From assembly GCA_934089275.1 (NCBI GenBank), contig CAKOJJ010000004.1, positions 1 through 64,000 on the forward strand: 64,000 nt of DNA, written 5' to 3'. Both the position numbers and the translations under genes were made by a program. This DNA comes from an uncultured Bacilli bacterium. Its GTDB lineage: Bacteria; Bacillota_I; Bacilli_A; RF39; UBA660. Shown here in pieces: positions 61,786-64,000 of this stretch. Position 1 is the stretch's first letter; every line of letters starts with the position of its first letter. Below the pieces are notes generated by a model that saw only the letters and a list, made by a program, of their open reading frames with translations, was not told where the DNA came from and searched no databases.

Positions 61786-63022
61786 CTTGTTCTATGATTT
61801 TTTCTAATTCTATTCCAATTCTTTCAATTATTCCAACTACCAATGCATTTCCCATCATGAAATTTCTTTTTTTATCACTCATACCTGTATTAGTCCAATT
61901 ATCTGGGAAGCAATTAATTCTTTCACATTCAACTGGTGTTAATAGTCTAATTTTTTTAGTTTTATAGTCTTCTACTATATGAGTAGTTCTACTAACTCCA
62001 CCTTCGCTAGTTAGCATAGTTCTAGCTGGAGCTTCTAAATTATCAGGACATGGCATAGCACCTTCAGTATAGAAATATTCTTCTCCGTTAGGTTTAACTC
62101 TTGGGATTCTTTTACCACCTTTTAAGTATTCAAACTTTTTATAAGCTTCATCACTAAGGAAGAATTTTTTATCAACTTCATCGTGTAAGATGATATTTTT
62201 TAAAGGATATATTTCATCACAATCAGAGGCAACTTTTGAAGTATATACTTTACCGTTCATCATAACACCTGAATTATAAAATTGTGATTTAAATTTATCG
62301 CTTACTTCAACTAAATCTTTAAAAGAATCTTTTGATAAATTAGCTGTGTTAAATTCTAACTCAGTATCTTTAATAGGAAATTGTTTAACAAACATTCCAT
62401 CTTTAAAAATTATATCTTTAGGATTACTCTTTGAAAGTGATTTATAATACTCTGTAGATTTATGATAAGCAAAGATAAATACTCTTCTTCTTTTTTGCGG
62501 TAAACCGTATTCTCCAGCATTAATTACTCTCCATTGGACAGCATATCCATTATCCATGAAACTTCTTAATATAATACCGAAATCTCTACCTCTTTGTTTA
62601 GCAGGAGATAATAATAATCTATCAACGTTTTCTAATAATACAAATGGTGGTTTTTTAGCTTTTAATATATCATTGATAGCCCACCAAAGAACTCCTTTTT
62701 TGCCCTCAATACCTTTACTATTTGAAAGTGTTTGAGCAACAGAGTAATCTTGACATGGAAATCCACCAACTAAAAGTGTATGATTTGGAATTTCTTTTTT
62801 CTTAACTTGGAATATATCAACGTTACTTGCATCTTTGTCACCAAATCTTTTAACATAACAATCAAAAGCTTCTTGTGTTTTAGTAGATGGTTCCCATTGA
62901 TTAGCCCACACAAATTTCCAATCTCCATTTTCTTTAACTTTATTATTTTTTAATTCAACTTTATTTAAACCACACCTAAATCCACCAACACCAGCAAATA
63001 ATTCTACTACAGTTTTCTCCAT
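61769..63022 (-). CDS. DNA C5-cytosine methyltransferase (M.Sau3AI-like)
   Basis: The 417-residue methylase has the family motifs in order: ELFAGVGGFRCGL (I), the catalytic cysteine C90 in GGFPCQDYSV (IV), ENVDRLL (VI), and QKRRRVFIFA (VIII). A target-recognition region (about 220-345) is followed by LTPVECERINCFPDNW (IX) and MGNALVVGII (X). Length and the divergent Sau3AI-type endonuclease suggest a GATC-specific M.Sau3AI-like enzyme that protects host DNA. Confidence 0.92.
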   Translation of the reverse strand: MEKTVVELFAGVGGFRCGLNKVELKNNKVKENGDWKFVWANQWEPSTKTQEAFDCYVKRFGDKDASNVDIFQVKKKEIPNHTLLVGGFPCQDYSVAQTLSNSKGIEGKKGVLWWAINDILKAKKPPFVLLENVDRLLLSPAKQRGRDFGIILRSFMDNGYAVQWRVINAGEYGLPQKRRRVFIFAYHKSTEYYKSLSKSNPKDIIFKDGMFVKQFPIKDTELEFNTANLSKDSFKDLVEVSDKFKSQFYNSGVMMNGKVYTSKVASDCDEIYPLKNIILHDEVDKKFFLSDEAYKKFEYLKGGKRIPRVKPNGEEYFYTEGAMPCPDNLEAPARTMLTSEGGVSRTTHIVEDYKTKKIRLLTPVECERINCFPDNWTNTGMSDKKRNFMMGNALVVGIIERIGIELEKIIEQEKDTN

Positions 63023-63056
63023 GATTTTCTACCTCCTGACATTGTCTAAATCCTCT

Positions 63057-63120
63057 AAATATATTATAATATATTTGATTGGAAAGATCAACTTTTGACT
63101 TATATTATTATATAATAATA
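63057..63120. promoter_or_regulatory. divergent control region of the methylase and endonuclease
   Basis: The 172-bp intergenic region has two perfect palindromes: 20 bp at 63057-63076 (AAATATATTA centre) and 18 bp at 63103-63120 (TATTATTAT half). GATC occurs at 63086-63089 and again at 63177-63180, just before the endonuclease ribosome binding site. AT-richness makes palindromes likely by chance, so operator function is tentative. Confidence 0.4.
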
Positions 63121-63194
63121 AATAAAAAAGATTAATCTTATAATTATATTTTAAACTAATTTTTTGATTAAAACAAGATCGAAAGGAGAATTTT

Positions 63195-64000
63195 ATGAAA
63201 AAAGGTAGATTATACAATAGACAGGAAATACAATTAATATCTAAATCAGCAATTGGTAAATCAATAAATGATATTATGAATGAAGAAGTAATTACAATTG
63301 GTGAGAATAATATTTCTAATAAAGGAAGTTTAGGACAACTTGTAGAGCAATTCTTATTTGGTATGGAGAATAATAGCGAATCAGAACCTGATTTTATGCC
63401 AGCTGGTATAGAATTAAAAGTAACTCCTTATAAAAAAATAAAAGGTGGAAAATTATCTGCAAAGGAAAGATTAGTTTTAAATATTATAAATTATATGGAT
63501 GAATACAAGAATGATTTTGAGAATAGTCATTTTTGGTTTAAAAATAAAGCTATTCAATTATTATGGTATTTATGGGAACCAAATAAAGATACGAAAGATT
63601 TAAAAATAACACATGAAAAGCTATTAGAATTAACAGAAAATGAAGATTTAAATCAGATAAAAGAGGATTGGGAATACATAATTAATAAAATAAAAGAAGG
63701 AAAAGCTCATGAAATATCAGAAGCAGATACAATGTATTTAGGAGCTTGTTCTAAGGGTGCAAATGCTAGTTCGGTTCGTGAACAACCATTTAGTGATATA
63801 CCAGCTATGCAAAGAGCGTTTTGTTTTAAAAATTCTTATATGACTCAGTTAGTTAGAAAGTATATTGGTGATTATTCTGATGTAGAAAAAATCCTTAAGG
63901 GTACAACCAATACATTTAATGAATTTATTGATAACGTAATTAATAAATATAAAGGTAAATCTCAAAATGAATTGATGAAAGAATTTGATATAGATTCATC
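63195..64000 (+). CDS. Sau3AI-type restriction endonuclease (partial, runs off the window)
   Basis: The first 268 codons are visible; Sau3AI itself has 489 residues, so about half is present. The MutH/Sau3AI catalytic pattern is seen as D66 in SEPDFMPAG and E73-x-K75 in GIELKVTP. NKAIQLLWYLW and a C-terminal LGACSKGANASSVREQPFS are typical of the Sau3AI family, which cuts before GATC. AAGGAG precedes the ATG at 63195. It is divergent from the cytosine methylase. Confidence 0.9.
   Translation, partial: MKKGRLYNRQEIQLISKSAIGKSINDIMNEEVITIGENNISNKGSLGQLVEQFLFGMENNSESEPDFMPAGIELKVTPYKKIKGGKLSAKERLVLNIINYMDEYKNDFENSHFWFKNKAIQLLWYLWEPNKDTKDLKITHEKLLELTENEDLNQIKEDWEYIINKIKEGKAHEISEADTMYLGACSKGANASSVREQPFSDIPAMQRAFCFKNSYMTQLVRKYIGDYSDVEKILKGTTNTFNEFIDNVINKYKGKSQNELMKEFDIDS

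Noticed and set aside
1..64000. Mollicutes genetic code with UGA as tryptophan
   Set aside because: Genes end cleanly at UGA (for example the adenine methylase at 57762-57764), Trp is encoded by TGG, and UGA does not interrupt any core gene.

Overview
The window is a contiguous AT-rich chromosomal segment of a spore-forming Firmicute. Gene order matches the origin region of Bacilli, but many genes are short. The tmRNA tag ends in FA as in Mollicutes, so an Erysipelotrichia/RF39-like gut lineage of class Bacilli is my inference. UGA is a stop codon (for example at the end of the Dam-type methylase gene). The replication origin lies around dnaA (30.8-32.5 kb). Almost everything left of it is on the minus strand and almost everything right of it is on the plus strand, so both arms are transcribed with the fork.

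Left arm, from the edge to dnaA. First come tRNA-Cys and a nucleoside-deoxyribosyltransferase-like gene. A minus-strand block of poorly known envelope proteins follows (two-LysM protein, PH-domain protein, thioredoxin-fold protein), with trxB. Then come tmRNA, a sporulation and division cluster (divIC, yabQ, yabP, spoVG, yabG), ksgA, a 3D-domain protein, tatD, and metG under a Met T-box. The conserved series mfd, pth, methyltransferase, ricT, holB, bofA, recR, ebfC, dnaX, tadA, SRP RNA completes this stretch. A 1-kb gene-free stretch between the SRP RNA and gyrA carries eight parS palindromes. It is followed by gyrA, gyrB, recF, a ComK-like gene, dnaN and dnaA.

Right arm, 32.5-52.7 kb. It holds rpmH, rnpA, yidC, jag, mnmE, mnmG, rsmG and a Noc-type ParB-family gene, then a convergent class A PBP. 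After these come rpoE, prfA, prmC, spoIIR, murA, rpmE, an ATP-grasp gene, rpiB, a DUF1146 gene, spoIID, spoIIQ and recG. Two compact unannotated small-RNA loci with strong promoters and terminators sit on either side of recG.

Accessory region, 52.75 kb to the right edge. It opens with a broken pseudogene and an unknown gene, followed by a decayed mobile element: a tyrosine integrase, an ATPase fragment, and a truncated gene resembling phage replisome organizers. Next is a defence-like island. It contains a Dam-type adenine methylase and a four-gene operon with its own promoter, encoding a small helical protein, a MORC/MutL-like GHKL ATPase, an unknown protein and a DUF6339-like protein. A divergent C5-cytosine methylase and Sau3AI-type endonuclease pair follows; the endonuclease runs off the window. 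The four-gene operon beside a Sau3AI-type restriction-modification system is the best candidate for an undescribed system. The parS array with long individual palindromic arms is the most unusual non-coding structure.
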